Of a stretch of 64,000 bases of DNA, positions 1 to 11,189 are shown one piece after another. A program made the translations under genes and the position numbers. The stretch is from Ariolimax columbianus (taxonomy: Eukaryota > Mollusca > Gastropoda > Stylommatophora > Arionidae), in NCBI GenBank assembly GCA_036924085.1, contig JAVGWX010000009.1:64704512-64768511 (forward strand), in the 5' to 3' direction. Numbering within the stretch: the stretch's first letter is position 1; every line of letters starts with the position of its first letter. The notes under the pieces were generated by a model. It ran no database searches, was not told where the DNA came from, and worked only from the letters and a program-made list of their open reading frames with translations.

Positions 1-74
1 ATGAGATTTAATTTTAATAAGAAGAAAAAAGTAATGTATTTATTATATCCAGACTGCAGATATTCATTGATTTA
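1..74. other. Left flank, no feature
   Basis: AT-rich sequence up to the TA dinucleotide at 73-74 that serves as the left target site of the mariner element. Nothing else is recognised. Confidence 0.5.
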
Positions 75-233
75 CGAGGAGCGTTCAAATCAAATCGGAA
101 CGTTTTGATGTAGTTCTGCCTGAATGGGTTATAGCGTGCTGGAACTACTATCATTAGTTAGAGACACTTGTGTTCTATTACTGCTAGGTGGCACGCACTT
201 GCTATGGGTCAGTCACGTAAAAGATAAATAAAC

Positions 234-650
234 ATGGCGGACAACACTGTTAGTGCTTGCATGGAACAGTGTGCTGTGATGAAGTTTATTGTGAAAGAAG
301 GCATGAAACCTGCGGAAATTTACAGAAAACTACAATCACAATACGGTGATGAGACACTCAGCTGCAGTAAAACATTTGAATAGTGTAAACGATTTAAAAA
401 AGGCCGTACCTCCGTGGATGATGATCCCCGCCCTTGTGAATTCTAACCCACAATAGTAATGCATGTGGATATCCAGATTGTGAAACGCTTTATCCTGAAA
501 AATCGACTCTTAACCTGTCGCAAATTTGCATAAATGGCAAGTCTTTCTTTGGGTACAGTGAACACCATTATTCATAAATATTTGCATTGTCGGAAGTTTT
601 AATGCATGTTGTGTGCCAAGAAAGTGTTCCGCTTTTGACCGGCAGAGAAG
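234..650 (+). pseudogene. Mariner transposase, N-terminal fragment
   Basis: Translation from ATG 234 gives a SETMAR/mariner-like helix-turn-helix region: an opening MADNTV, then AVMKFIVKEGMKPAEIYRKL and a YGDETLSCSKTF segment, then stop codons at several positions. In intact relatives this part binds the terminal inverted repeats. Here it is broken by at least three in-frame stops and ends where foreign sequence begins. The family call is firm and the exact end is not. Confidence 0.7.
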
Positions 651-1673
651 AGTTCAAGTGTAACAGTTCCAGCCGTAGCATGAGCGTTTAGGGCAGGGAT
701 GATGTGGTCGGCGACTCTGAGAACAAAGGTACCTGAATGTGCGCCAAGGTCACTCTCCGTCTGGACACTAAGCCAAGGTCACTAACCGTCTCAACAAAGT
801 AAAACGGGATTGGGGGAAAGAATGTGTACAGGTAGACTAGAAACTGACCACTGGTGTTCCGATTTGGGTAGTGGGGGATGAGTGACAGACAAGAGGGCAG
901 CGGAGCTTGCTGCGATATTTGAGTGACGGGTGTTCAGAGTAATTCGTTCCAATAACGACTGAATGGGGCCATCCCCCCGAGATTCACTGGACGGCTCTGA
1001 TGCTGCTTGAGACTATAAAATACTAGACAAAGTTTAACTCAAGCAGGCTGGCCACGGAGAGAGAGAAGCGAGAGACAGGATTTAGCTAGGAGTCTGTTTA
1101 GCTCACCGGCTTAGTAGAAGAGTAGTTGTTAGGCTGTTTTACAAATGTTAGTGAGATAGAACAGGGTCGCTAAAATAGCATACGCCTTCGAGTGTGTTGG
1201 GCGCCCTGCGTCTAGAGGTAATCTGAATGTGTGTTGTACGTTCAGGACACCTTGTATACGAGTTATGTTTTGACGAGTACGCGAGTATACAGATCATCTA
1301 GAAGATATCTGGATGTGTGTGTGGTATGTGTAGACACCGATCGAATCGAATGATTAATGTTCTGAAGTTACACGAGTGGACAGGTCGTCTAGGTGAGATC
1401 TAGATGTGTGTGTGTGGTGTGTGTAGACATCGAGGGAACGATGTATGTTCCAGAGCGTGTGTATACGCAGATGGATTGAATATGTGAGTATAAGTTGAAT
1501 ATATTAAACGTATTATGTTCAGATCACCCGCCTGAGGGGATCTGAGTGTCACAGAATACGAACGTGAGGACGAGTTTTTGAGAGTGTGTTGAGGATGTGG
1601 ATAAGAGGAGGGGAGTATGCGGCTAGACTTGGGTTGGAATAGTTGGGAGCTTCATCAATAGCTAATGCTTAAA
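651..1673. other. Unidentified insertion inside the mariner element, possibly LTR-derived
   Basis: No coding potential was found. A TATAAAA box at 1014-1020 is followed by purine-rich sequence, and the segment between TGTAACA (about 659) and TGTCACA (about 1549) has the size and TG..CA ends of a solo LTR. No matching target duplication was found at those points, so the LTR reading is weak. The stretch also contains GTGTGTGTGG-rich imperfect repeats around 1310-1450. Confidence 0.25.
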
Positions 1674-1674
<1 letters not shown>

Positions 1675-1704
<30 letters not shown>

Positions 1705-1871
1705 CTTCTTCTTCTTCTTCTTCTTCTTCTTCTTCTTCTTCTTCTTCTTCTTCGTACGCTGTCAGACGTCAACCTGTATTTTTATCGAAAAAAAGCAGCG
1801 GTCATCCTGAGGCTGTCGACACTGCCATAGAGCTTGTCTAGTGTTGCCACTGGTGATGGCCACATCCGCTG
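1675..1871 (-). mobile_element. LINE-A 3' end fragment with long (GAA)n tail
   Basis: Read on the minus strand, 1754-1871 matches the last ~115 bp of LINE-A (compare 13990-14105), including GATGTGGCCATCACC and the stretch before the poly-GAA tail. The tail is the pure CTT array at 1675-1753 on the + strand. It is a severely 5'-truncated insertion within the broken mariner. No target duplication could be confirmed. Confidence 0.8.
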
Positions 1872-1959
1872 CAGTTTAATATTTATATTAACATATAATA
1901 CATATGATTATTTAAGATATATTTCTTGTATTTTTATAGTGCAAACCTGGACTCTGCTG

Positions 1960-2595
1960 CACAAGTCTGCACTGAATTGTAGGACTGTTTTGACATGGAA
2001 GGGCGTGCCTTTTCGAATCGCTTCATTATATGTAACGAAACCAGGGTGAATCATTAAACGAGCATCCCAGCAGTGGAAGCATACGTAATCACCACCACCC
2101 AAAAAATGTTGGATAATTGCGTCTGCAGATAAAGTGATGGCGAGTGTTTTCTGGGACAAACTTGTCATCATTCATGTCGATTTTCTACCCCGTGGTGCCA
2201 CTATCAATAGCGAATAGTACATACGCATTTTGAGTGATGTGCCTAACCGCCTGCGGAAAAAAACGGCCTGGTTAGATCACAAAGGGCGTCCTGCTCCTGT
2301 AAGATAACGCTCGATCTCATACAGCTCATGCACTAAGTGCCATCTGCAGCAACTTAACTGGGAGGTATTATCACAATCACCTTATAGCCCAGACCTTGCT
2401 CCACACGATTTCCATCTATTTGGACCCCTAAAAGAATTCATGAAAGATCAGCATTTTAGAACTAATGACGAATTGAAACAGGTTGTCCTGAATTTGTTGA
2501 GCCATACTGACAAATCATTCTACGCAGAAGCTTTTCAATCGTTACTTAAATGCTGGGATAAGTATATAAACGTTGAAGATTATATCGAACAATAA
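1960..2595 (+). pseudogene. Mariner transposase, C-terminal catalytic fragment
   Basis: The region encodes, across frameshifts, the hallmarks of a mariner DDE domain: NETRVNH (from the DETWVHH region), QQWKHT, KVMASVFWDK, then HVDFLPRG (second catalytic Asp), SPYSPDLAPHDFHLF (third catalytic Asp and the PDLAP signature) and a C-terminal LLKCWDKYINVEDYIEQ before the stop. At least two stops or frame changes are present. It is the other half of the transposase at 234-650. Confidence 0.8.
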
Positions 2596-2670
2596 ATGGA
2601 ATTTTGACTACTTGAAAACAAAATATTCTTTATTTGCTTGCATAGTCCCGGTTTGACTTGAACGCCCCTA

Positions 2671-3379
2671 GAATGTCTCTGTCCCGTAAAACTAAAAGTA
2701 TCCCATCCAGCCTACGATCGTCAATGATTTATTGCTCTGTCATATATAACTTACAGTATCAAATCCAGACAGCAGATTTTCATAAATGGATTGCTCCGTT
2801 ACATATAACTAAGATTATCACAATAAGGTAGCATCAACAGACACCGAAGTGTCTTGTGCAATGTTGGTCGAACAATAGATGAATTGTCTTGAAGGTTCTT
2901 CTTGCTAACGGCGAAGAGGCGGCGTATTCATCCACACAAAACCATTTTGGTTACACATGACGTATAGGTCGGTGTGTGCAGGTGTGTTGCTGTTTGTTTG
3001 TTTTATGTATGGTAATGTATTATTAATCAATACGTCTTTGTTTTGTGCAACAAAATATCACAGGTGTTGCACTGTTTATATCGGATCGCATTTACCTGTG
3101 TGGTTGGTCACGAGACAAATATGTTGTTGTTGTTCTTCAAAGTTACTCGCACTGAGATGAGTAAACTTTTGACGATGTTTGTTTTGTTGCAGGTTACAGT
3201 GGCTCTTCATACATCCCCATGCGAACAGAATTTCAAGAGAAGGGTGGTGGTATAGTGGATACCATTATATTGTGATTAACCATGAAATGAGAGCCGATAA
3301 AAGATTCAACAGCACAAGAATAACAAGATCAGACAATCTTGTTTCCAGGAAATGAAGACCCTTATCTAAGCCATATGGA
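2671..3379. other. Intergenic, one dispersed-repeat scrap
   Basis: Mostly unassigned sequence. The segment TTGTTGCAGGTTACAGTGGC near 3183-3202 recurs near 61850 and 61925 (reverse-complement forms near 52270 and 55650), so it belongs to a dispersed repeat family. The short ORFs here show no family resemblance. Confidence 0.4.
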
Positions 3380-3790
3380 AATTAGACCAAATTAGAGACA
3401 ACTATCACTGCCTTTATCAAGCAAATACGTGGACAAGTTCAGCATGAGAACGGGACATAACATATTGAATGGCCATTTATACAAGCTGAAATTGGCTCCA
3501 TCCCATACATGTGCATGTGCTGGCAAGCCGCACAGACAGCCGAACATATCCTGCAAAACTGTTATATATTTAAGGAATCGCGTACTGAGCACTGGTCCAC
3601 AGAGTCAAGCATATACATAAGATTGTGGAACTCTTTCCTTTGGAAACCTTATCCTGTGAATAGGATTTCACGTGTAAACATAATTTTTTAAAGAAGAAGA
3701 GAAAAAAGAAGAATAAGATGAAGAAGGAAAAAAAAAATAATAAAAAGAATAAGAAGATAAAAGAAGAAGAAGAAGAAGAAGAAATAGAAT
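3380..3790 (+). pseudogene. LINE ORF2 C-terminal relic (post-RNase H zinc-knuckle region)
   Basis: Switching between two frames gives a MRTGHNILNGHLYKLKLAPS segment followed by TAEHILQNCYIFKE and TEHW. This is the cysteine-containing tail found after RNase H in LINE-A and LINE-D. The fragment ends in a degenerate GAA/A-rich tail (3690-3785). It is older and more diverged than the LINE-A copies. Confidence 0.65.
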
Positions 3791-3965
3791 ATTCCTAAGC
3801 TTACTTGAGATGGTGAACCCGGGTCCTACTGACTGTAGTGCAACACAAGGCTTCGCATTAAGCACACGATTTGTAAGATTACCGTGTCGATCCCCATATC
3901 GTTGGCCAGACTGCTGTCATACTGTCTGTTTCCAGGCCAGTGAACGGAAACGTCATGTGGGAGTC

Positions 3966-4250
3966 TTGATTAGCATGTTTCACCTGACCCTGATTACTCT
4001 TTTTCCCACCTTGATCAACATGTTTCACCTGACCCTGATTACTCTTCCCTCCCACCTTGATCAGCATGTTTCACCTGACCCTGATTACTCTTCTCTCGCA
4101 TCTTGATCAGCATGTTTCAGCTGACCCTGATTACTTTTCAATACCGACAACACTGTTAAATTTTACTCTTCCCTCCCACCTTGATCAGCATGTTTCACCT
4201 GACCCTGATTATTTTTCAATATCGACAACACTGTTAAATTATGGGATGTT
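3966..4250 (+). repeat. 45-46 bp tandem repeat, about five units
   Basis: Units begin TTGATCAGCATGTTTCACCT and continue with a CTGACCCTGATTACTCTT core. Some carry an extra block ending in CAACACTGTTAAATT. The same core occurs singly at about 62135-62170 and partly at 21365-21400 and 50975-50995, so the array grew from the end of a dispersed repeat. Confidence 0.85.
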
Positions 4251-4348
4251 GAAAACCACCTGTATCTATTACGGGATCCTCGCAGGTGCTACGAAGTACA
4301 GGCATTGTGCTGAGATTTTTTAAAATGTGGAGAAGAACAGAGAACTTA

Positions 4349-4474
4349 TGGGTTAAACAGTGTGCAATGACATTGGGTTAAACAGTGTGCAATGACGTTG
4401 GGTTAAACAGTATGCAATGACGTTGGGTTAAACAGTGTGCAATGACGTTATGTTAAACAGTGTGCAATGACGTT
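4349..4474 (+). repeat. 25-bp tandem repeat, five copies
   Basis: Direct copies of a unit reading TGGGTTAAACAGTGTGCAAT plus GACGT start at 4349, 4374, 4399, 4424 and 4449, with one to three substitutions each. Confidence 0.95.
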
Positions 4475-5424
4475 GATTCTTCGGCTGAACTAAACTTAAC
4501 TGAACTAGTTGTCTCTCTTTTCACGGGATTGCATTTATTTACCTTTCTGCCTCCTTCCTTCCGTAATACCTTTTTACTGGGTTCTCTAGTTTAACTCGCT
4601 GTTTCTCGACTTGTTCATTTCACTTCATTATCTGCGACCGCCCTAACCCCCTCCCAACACCACATTCATAGATTTTCTCATTTATACAGTTTGCTTAATT
4701 CCCCTACCCAACCTCTTTTGTCTGTCTGTTTGATCATTCTTTTTATTAGATGAGTTATCTTACTTCAATCTCGACATGAGTTATTATCTTTTGTAAGCTC
4801 TCACTCCCTGGTTTCTTGTTCTCATTGAAGTTCATCCTCTCTTCCCCTGTTTTTCCATTGTAATAGTTCTTTCCCTTTGCATGGTTGTCTGTCTTTCCTC
4901 AATTCTCTTCCTTTCTTAAGCATGTTTCCCATCTAATGTGTGGCCGGCCATAACAACTAGTCTTGGTTATTTGGTTAGCGAAGCGGCTTAGATGGCGTCT
5001 GACTACCTGTCTACCTTGCTTTAATTTACGCTTCCACCTCCACCAGTCTCAAAAATAGGTGATCGTATATTCCAGGGGCTAACAGATGCTGAGATTGACC
5101 TAACAAGTCACCAGTGGATTTTTACCTGCCAAAAAATATTAAACCAAGGAGGTCGCACCTCCCTACGACGTCTAACGACATAAGTAGACTGAAGATAGAA
5201 GATAAATAGATTAAGTACATACTATTATTATTATTATTATTGTTATGGAAATGCAAAGGCTACACAACCTGAGGAAACTATGTCCTCTTCAAAACGTATG
5301 GTGTCTTCCGTCATTAGAACAATAAATGCCACAATCATCATCCACGTTTCTCACTTCAATGTGGTCCACCTGCCATCAAATACTATTAACACCTTTTCCA
5401 GTCGATCCAGTTTTAATTTGATGC
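4475..5424. other. Pyrimidine-rich intergenic stretch
   Basis: The region is T/C-rich with no sustained reading frame. A short ATT microsatellite lies at about 5224-5241. No gene or element was recognised. Confidence 0.4.
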
Positions 5425-5640
5425 ACGGCTTACTGTTAGGTAAGAACATTAAGAAGAACTTTAAGAGCAGCATATGTGGCGCCTAACAGGCTGCGGGTCT
5501 ACTTTGTTCTAGTGTTTGAGTCTATTCAAATGGACTTGCACATCGTTTAATCGCCCTCCAAGAAACTGGTTGCGTACAGACTCTAGAGCCTTCTAAACTA
5601 GTATAACAACGTTAAGTTATGGAAAGAAAGGCAACGTTAA
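5425..5640 (+). repeat. Dispersed repeat with CR1-like LINE 3' end
   Basis: The block GGCGCCTAACAGGCTGCGGG ... TAGTGTTTGAGTCTATT ... CGTTAAGTTA recurs at 37795-37960 and 58265-58450. Its end matches the ends of the CR1-like LINE fragments at 9211-9310 and 55940-56010 (AAACTAGTATAACAACGTTAAGTTA). Confidence 0.65.
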
Positions 5641-6785
5641 AGAGAATAAGGCATCCCACCTGATCAACAAGTTTTAGTCTGCTGCAATGAAGTATCTAAC
5701 ACTTCCTTGCCGACAGCAGTGTCTGCTATGGGACTACCTTGACATTTACCTTACCACTATGGCGACAGTTTATACAGTAATGCAACTGCAACTACTATTG
5801 CCGGAGCACATATCAAATGACCTGCGCCATGGCCTACTTTAGATAGGCCGTCTGACTCACCAGGAAAACCCCATGAAACGTCATATTCTATCGCGTATTA
5901 AATAACGGAGCTCATATTGTGTCAAGTTTTATAATCAATCCATGCTTCACGTAGATAAATAAAACAAATTCGCGGTACAGAACACAACACATCACTGTTG
6001 AGAGTGATCATTTCACAGAATCCTGCACCGAAACCAACTGTATATCCATCTTTGTTTCCTGAACACGCTATTATAGTTGCCCTGATAGTTCACACATGCA
6101 AGTTTCGTTATTTAGTAAGCCGTAGATATGACGTTTCAAAGGGATTTCTCCGTGAGTCAAAAGGCCTGTATCTACAGTAGGCTGTGCATGCGCACTGTAA
6201 GATTACAACATTACTATATTGGTTCATTTGCCATCAGAGTTACCAAGCAACGTATATAACGATATCGATGATTAACAACTTTATTACTTTTATCATCTCG
6301 CCAAGAACGTTATTCGGTTACATTGGCAAAAAATGAAAGAGGTGAGAATGTTTGGACGAAATGCGGTCGAAGTCAATATTAATTGGATTGGAAGAAACGC
6401 ATTTTTTGTGTTCATTCTTATGTCCAGGCTGGGTATCTAGATGCAGTATTATTTCTGAATTAATCCTTCACATTTTGGCCAAATTGATTAGGTTTGTGTC
6501 TTAATCCTTCAAATTTTGGCCAAATTGATTAGATTAGACTTGTCTCGAGATACGAATCTAATAAATTAACCGGACTGTAAAGGGTTAATGTTATGTCTTT
6601 AGTTAGATCATACTTCTGTTCTGTTTGTTTTAAAGTCATAAATTGTATTATCTTTATTATCCCTTATCACAATTACAAAATATCATAACATTGCGTGGTG
6701 CAAACACGGTTACGCGTGCCACATGCGACCCGCTAGCCACGAGTCTAATTCCCGTGGTGTAGGTAAAGAGCACGGGTCGGGATAG
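5641..6785. other. Intergenic, no gene seen
   Basis: AT-rich DNA. A short segment at 5705-5745 (GCCGACAGCAGTGTCTGCTATGGGACTA) is the inverted form of a repeat also seen at 21410 and 55995. The pair ATTTTGGCCAAATTGATTAG near 6472 and 6511 is a 39-bp local duplication. Confidence 0.35.
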
Positions 6786-6915
6786 TTAAGTGGTTAGAGG
6801 TACAACTCACAGCCAAAACATGCATGTGTTCAGATTCGGAGAAGTTAACTAATTAAAAATACGTGCTGAAGTCATATACACTTGGTCGTAAGATGCAAAA
6901 ACAGTACAATGCTCT
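6785..6915 (+). mobile_element. Degenerate tRNA-derived SINE (SINE-1-like)
   Basis: AGTTAAGTGGTTAGAGGTAC resembles a tRNA A box region and is followed by CAGATTCGGA (worn B box). The body contains ACGTGCTGAAGTCATATACA and GGTCGTAAGATGCAAAAA, which match the internal domain of SINE-1 at 45611-45845. Sequence wear suggests an old copy. Confidence 0.5.
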
Positions 6916-7139
6916 CCACCCTTACAAACCTAACGAAAAAAACAACAACAATAAATAGATAACTAGAGAAAAAATCATTAATTAAATTTGAGTTTACTTT
7001 ACAGAATTTTATTGTTGAATAATTTTTTTTTTCTAACCGATCTCATAACAAAACATGTCAGAGGTATTGGGCAAACATAAAGAAAACGTGACTTGTACAT
7101 TTCATTCTGAACGTAAAATTTACTCCTACACCAATAGCT

Positions 7140-7480
7140 TTTCATCATCATCATCTTTTTCTTCTTCTTCTTCTTCTTCTTTCTTCTTCTTCTTCCCTTC
7201 TTCTTCGTTCCATAACTCCTGCTACCAAGTTCTGAAAATGGCTTTGCAAGTAGCTAGCTGAAAATGGCTTTGCTAGATGTAGTCCAAAGAAAGGAACGCG
7301 TGTCGTAGTTTACAGTTTGACAGCCATATGCACCTTTTGGTCCCACACATCTGACTTTAGCATGATATTTTTGGGAACCGAATGAACGTTCCCTTTTCGA
7401 TCCCTTTCCCTGCTGCAGCCTGTTATTCAGGATCACCACGTTAAAGCGGAAAAAAATGTCTTTGCAGCTCTGGGTCACTG
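7140..7480 (-). mobile_element. Rep-A copy with CTT/GAA tail
   Basis: Starts with a T/C-rich CTT tract (7151-7206), then CTGCTACCAAGTTCTGAAA, TAGTCCAAAGAAAGGAACGC, TTTACAGTTTGACAGCCATA and CACCTTTTGGTCCCACACAT, ending in the CAGCCTGTTATTCAGGATCA block. Each block matches the copies at 18243-18635 and, inverted, 62815-63160. It is non-coding. A target duplication was not resolved. Confidence 0.75.
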
Positions 7481-8103
7481 GCCCTGGCGCTAGCAGGCAG
7501 CTTTGGGTTGCTGATCGCTACAGTTCATGCACTACTCAGCATCTTCATCCCAGGTTTTCATCAAACTTTGATCTTAAGCTAATCCCAAGCCACGCATGTT
7601 TTTCACGAAGAGGTAAACATAATTGTATTGGCAATTGCTACTTTCCTTTGACTTGATTACACATTATTTTGTAACCTAACAGTGTTGTGTTTTTGTCCGG
7701 AGAAGTTCGCGTTATGTTTGTTCCGCTGGTAACTCATCTTCGCAATATTAATTATTATTTTAACTGTTACTTATGTTAATGAAGACAGAAAATATGCATG
7801 AGCTACACGTATATTAGTGACTAACTGTTTTTGTTTTGGTTATTTCTCGTGACATAGATTGTTTTTAAGCACAGATTTAGTCTGAAATGAATTGATCAAT
7901 ATTTGGCAATTAGACTCCTCAAAAATTACTTGACCTAAAAAGATAACGATCGTAGGAGTGGAAAACATTCCAGCATAAATGGCAGATGTTGCATACTTGA
8001 ACAGTGTATGAACTTGTAGTTCAATACTTAATTTGCGTTTCAAAAATTACTGCGTTAAAAGAGTCAACTGATTGTCGCCAAATGATACCATGCATGTCTA
8101 GAC

Positions 8104-8308
8104 CAGTGGTTCTCAAACTGTGTGAGGCAGCACCCTGTGGTGCCATGGTTGGTTTACAGAGGTTTCTCGAAACATTACAATATTTTCATTGAAATGATAC
8201 TTAAGCACACTGTAACTGTTAAATAGGCTCATTTTCCAACTTGAGGGGCCGTGAAAAAATTATGATTTACTAATGGTTCCGTGGGTCGAAAATATTTTGG
8301 AACCACTG
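8104..8308. mobile_element. hAT-type MITE, 205 bp
   Basis: The ends are inverted repeats typical of hAT elements: CAGTGGTTCTCAAACTG at the left and the complement of TTTTGGAACCACTG at the right. They are flanked by an 8-bp duplication with one mismatch: GTCTAGAC (8096-8103) and GTCTAGAA (8309-8316). It has no coding sequence, so it would need a transposase supplied elsewhere. Confidence 0.85.
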
Positions 8309-8316
8309 GTCTAGAA

Positions 8317-9210
8317 AGAAGTGATGTCGCAAATAGGAAGCTAAAACATTTGTAAAGCAGCGAAATTTCTTCTCGAAATGTCTTAGAAATTCTTAGTAAG
8401 TCAAATATTTTGGGCACTCATACGCTTCTGAAAATATCTCAGACAGATAGATGGAACATGATGTGTTTTTCTAATTCCTGACGAGCGTCTCCATAATCCA
8501 TACGCATCTGCTATGCGGTGAGCTGAGAATCGGCCGAAGCTTATCAAAAGGACAAAAAATATGACGGGGACTCCTTGATAATGTCATTGATTGACTTCAA
8601 CATTGATGTCCTTTCATGAGAGATGATTGCACAGAACCGCTCTGCCTGGTGCTCTAGCGTTACACAAGATGGTCAGATCGCACAGTAAAACATCATCTCC
8701 GAGGCACAGAGAGAGTGAGCCGCCTGAAATGACAACATACACGACGACTCCACAGCCTCAGGTGTAACAGAGTCTACCTTATTAGGATTGGACTTTAGTC
8801 ATATGAGACCACATCTCGCAGCAGAAGTATGAAGGTTGTCGCCATCTTTGCTTCCGGTGTGCTAACAGCCTACTCTTATCGATTATCAACTGTCGAGGTT
8901 TTCTTTCACGTGTAGATCGTGTATACGGGATCTCCGAGTTTTGCATCAATCTCCAATATGACTAGATGCTGGTCTCACCTCCCTTAAGACTAGTCGACGC
9001 TTGGAATTTATGGAATTAGAAACCTCAACGTTTCGCGCTTTCGTTTTCTGAGAGGCAAGCGCCGCTACCTCTCAGCAATAGCAGATCTTAATTGACAGTT
9101 TATATATAAGCAAGATCTACCACGAGTATCATCATGTGTTACAGGAAAGAAGAAGAAGAATGAAAACGCAGATCTTCACAGAGGTGTGGATCAGTCCATT
9201 AATATTGTCT
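8317..9210. other. Intergenic, no gene seen
   Basis: No sustained ORF. A short GAAGAAGAAGAA tract at about 9147-9159 could be the tail of a worn retroelement (TTTCGTTTTCTGAGAGGCAA onward), but no coding homology was recognised. Confidence 0.35.
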
Positions 9211-9900
9211 CTTAACTTAACTTAACTTAACTTAACGTCTTTATACTGGTTTAGAAGACCCTGCAGAGTCTGTATACATCCAGTTACATTTACATCACCT
9301 TGCTCTAAAAGCTATGCGCATCCAGTTTATTCTTAAATGCATTAACTGTCCCTGCCATCACTACCTCCCCTGGCAATGCATTTCCAAGCAGACACCACTC
9401 TCTGTCTAAAAAAATATTTCCTAATATCTAACCTGGACCTCTCTTTAGTCAGCTTGTAGCTATGCCTTCGTGTTATTGTAGGTGGCTGTATTTAAAAAAA
9501 ACTTGTTATAGTCTAATTTATCGATTCCTCTGATCATCTTATAAACCTGTATTAAGTCACCACAAATTCTTCTCTCTTCGAGACACTGTAGGCCGGTTTT
9601 TCTGAGTCGTTCCTCATAACTGTAATTCTGGAATCCCCCTATCATCTTTGTCGCTCTTTTTTGTATTCTTTCTAGCATGTTTATGTCACCTCTATGATAA
9701 GGACTCCACACCTGTACACAGTACTCCAATCTAGGTCTAACTAAAGCTTTATACAGTTTGACGATCACTTCCTTGCTCCTATGTTTAATATTTCTTTTTA
9801 TCATACCCAACATTGCATTTGCCTTTTTTACGGCTACCTTAACTTGCTCACTCACCTTTCCTGTATGATCTATTATAACCCCTAGGTCCCTTTCCATTCT
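9211..9900 (-). pseudogene. CR1-like LINE, ORF2 C-terminal end with (TTAAG)n tail
   Basis: The minus-strand ORF 9897-9460 (145 aa) holds the end of the reverse transcriptase and the region after it: MERDLGVIIDHTGKVSEQV, KKANAMLGMIKRNI, LYKALVRPRLEYCVQVWSPY and LERIQKRATKMI. These signatures are common in CR1-like LINEs. After a stop, the frame can be followed through KERSRLDIRKYFF..RVVSAWN-type sequence to the 3' end at the GTTAAG repeat (9211-9237 on +). 5' truncated, with the polymerase core missing. Confidence 0.85.
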
Positions 9901-10109
9901 GTCCTCTGGCTGGTTTGAGTTTGAGACGCCCGCTTATAGCAATAGTAGATGGTCTACGGCACACGAGCGGGATCTTTTCTACAATCTCAATGTTTGTTAT
10001 CATAATCTCAATTTCGCAGTTAGTAACTAGAAAATTGGACTATATAAGGCATACGTTGAGGAAAGCACCATGCATCATAGCTAGGCAGGTATACATGGAA
10101 AGACAGACA

Positions 10110-10840
10110 CACTAGCTTATGAAGCAGCAAATGTGGAATTGCGGATTAGTGTGAACAAAAGAAAGAAAATGAGGATAAATAAAAAACAAAGACACATCAT
10201 AAAGATTAATGGTAAGATAGTTGAAGAAGTACACAACTGGGAAGCAGCATTGATAAAGACGGAAGAACGAACAACAATATTAAAGCCAGGATTAATAAAA
10301 TAGAGCCAATCTACTTTCAAATCTCTTCGCCAAATATGGAACTGGTCTAAATTCTACATGAGAAATCAGATTAAGCTGGTTAACACAGAGTCCATCCTGT
10401 TATATGGCTCGTAGATATGGTATGCGACTAAGGGTGTCACATTCAGAATTCAGGCCTTCATTAACAAGTGTCTTGGTGGTATACTTGGTGTTAGATGACC
10501 AGAGGTAATGGCAGGAACAGATATGTGGAAATGACCAAGGCAACAACCAATACAGCAAGAGATTGGGGAGAGAAAGTGGGGATGGATAGGACATACTCTC
10601 AGAAAGAAGACTGACAGCATGACCAGACATACACCGGATTGGCACGCATAAGAAACGAGACGAGTGGGAAGGCTAAGAAATACCTACCAACGAACGGTTG
10701 TGGAGGAAGTCAATTGGATTGGGTCTTGTGGGCTGAGCTCAAGAAAACGGCACAGAATAGGAACGGAAGGGGAGTACCTGTCCTGGCTCTATGCTCAAAG
10801 TGGAAACAGACGGATACACGAGGATGATGATGATGATTGC
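10110..10840 (+). pseudogene. RTE-like LINE 3' region with (GAT)n tail
   Basis: Across frameshifts the end of a LINE ORF2 is seen: IQQEIGERKWGWIGHTL-type text at 10555-10600, GKAKKYLPTN/GRLRNTYQRTVVEE at 10660-10710, then WAELKKTAQNRN and VLALCSKWK at 10730-10805, followed by GATGATGATGATGATT. The WIGH..L / WAELKKTAQNR pattern is the usual C-terminus of a widespread RTE-type LINE. It is a dead copy. Confidence 0.7.
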
Positions 10841-11180
10841 CTTATAATGCCATGACATCCGACCCCAGTTAGAAAAAAGATTGCCTACCACTGCCAACCA
10901 ATTACATGGGCTATATTCAGGGTTCTGTTGTTCCCAGAATGAATACATTAGTTTTATGTGTTGTTGTTCGAGCTGACTACAAACTTGGCGAACTGCTGTT
11001 TATGGTTGACCTGGTAGAGCTCTATTTTTAGCTCCCCCTAACACCATGTCGCGTGGCATGAACTAACACGCGTTTGCACACACGCTCGCTCATTCACACT
11101 CGCGCGTGCCTGATACATATAGAGGTATGAACGTGCATGTATTACTTAACATATGTTGATATGTAGCTGCATACTTATCC
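10841..11180. other. Spacer, no feature
   Basis: No coding or repeat match was recognised apart from an alternating CA/CG-rich stretch (ACACGCTCGCTCATTCACAC) near 11080-11105. Confidence 0.3.
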
Positions 11181-11189
11181 AGACATACA

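Larger units (their letters stand above)
75..2668 (+). mobile_element. Degenerate mariner/Tc1-type transposon, split by a later insertion
   Basis: The element lies between TA dinucleotides (73-74 and 2669-2670), the usual mariner target duplication. Its ends are imperfect inverted repeats: GGAGCGTTCAAATCAAA near the left end pairs with the reverse complement of TTTGACTTGAACGCCCC at the right. Two pieces of one transposase lie inside (234-650 and about 1960-2595), separated by about 1.3 kb of unrelated DNA that includes a LINE 3' end. In-frame stops show that it is long dead. Confidence 0.75.

Noticed and set aside
659..1555. Complete LTR retrotransposon
   Set aside because: No second LTR, no gag or pol, no target duplication. 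At most a solo LTR, kept only as a low-confidence note.
3810..4323. ORFs with repeated HVSPDPDYS peptides
   Set aside because: Products of the 45-46 bp tandem repeat. The frame changes between units and there is no start or splice context.
7055..7261. Ser/Phe-rich ORF
   Set aside because: It is translation of a CTT microsatellite inside Rep-A.
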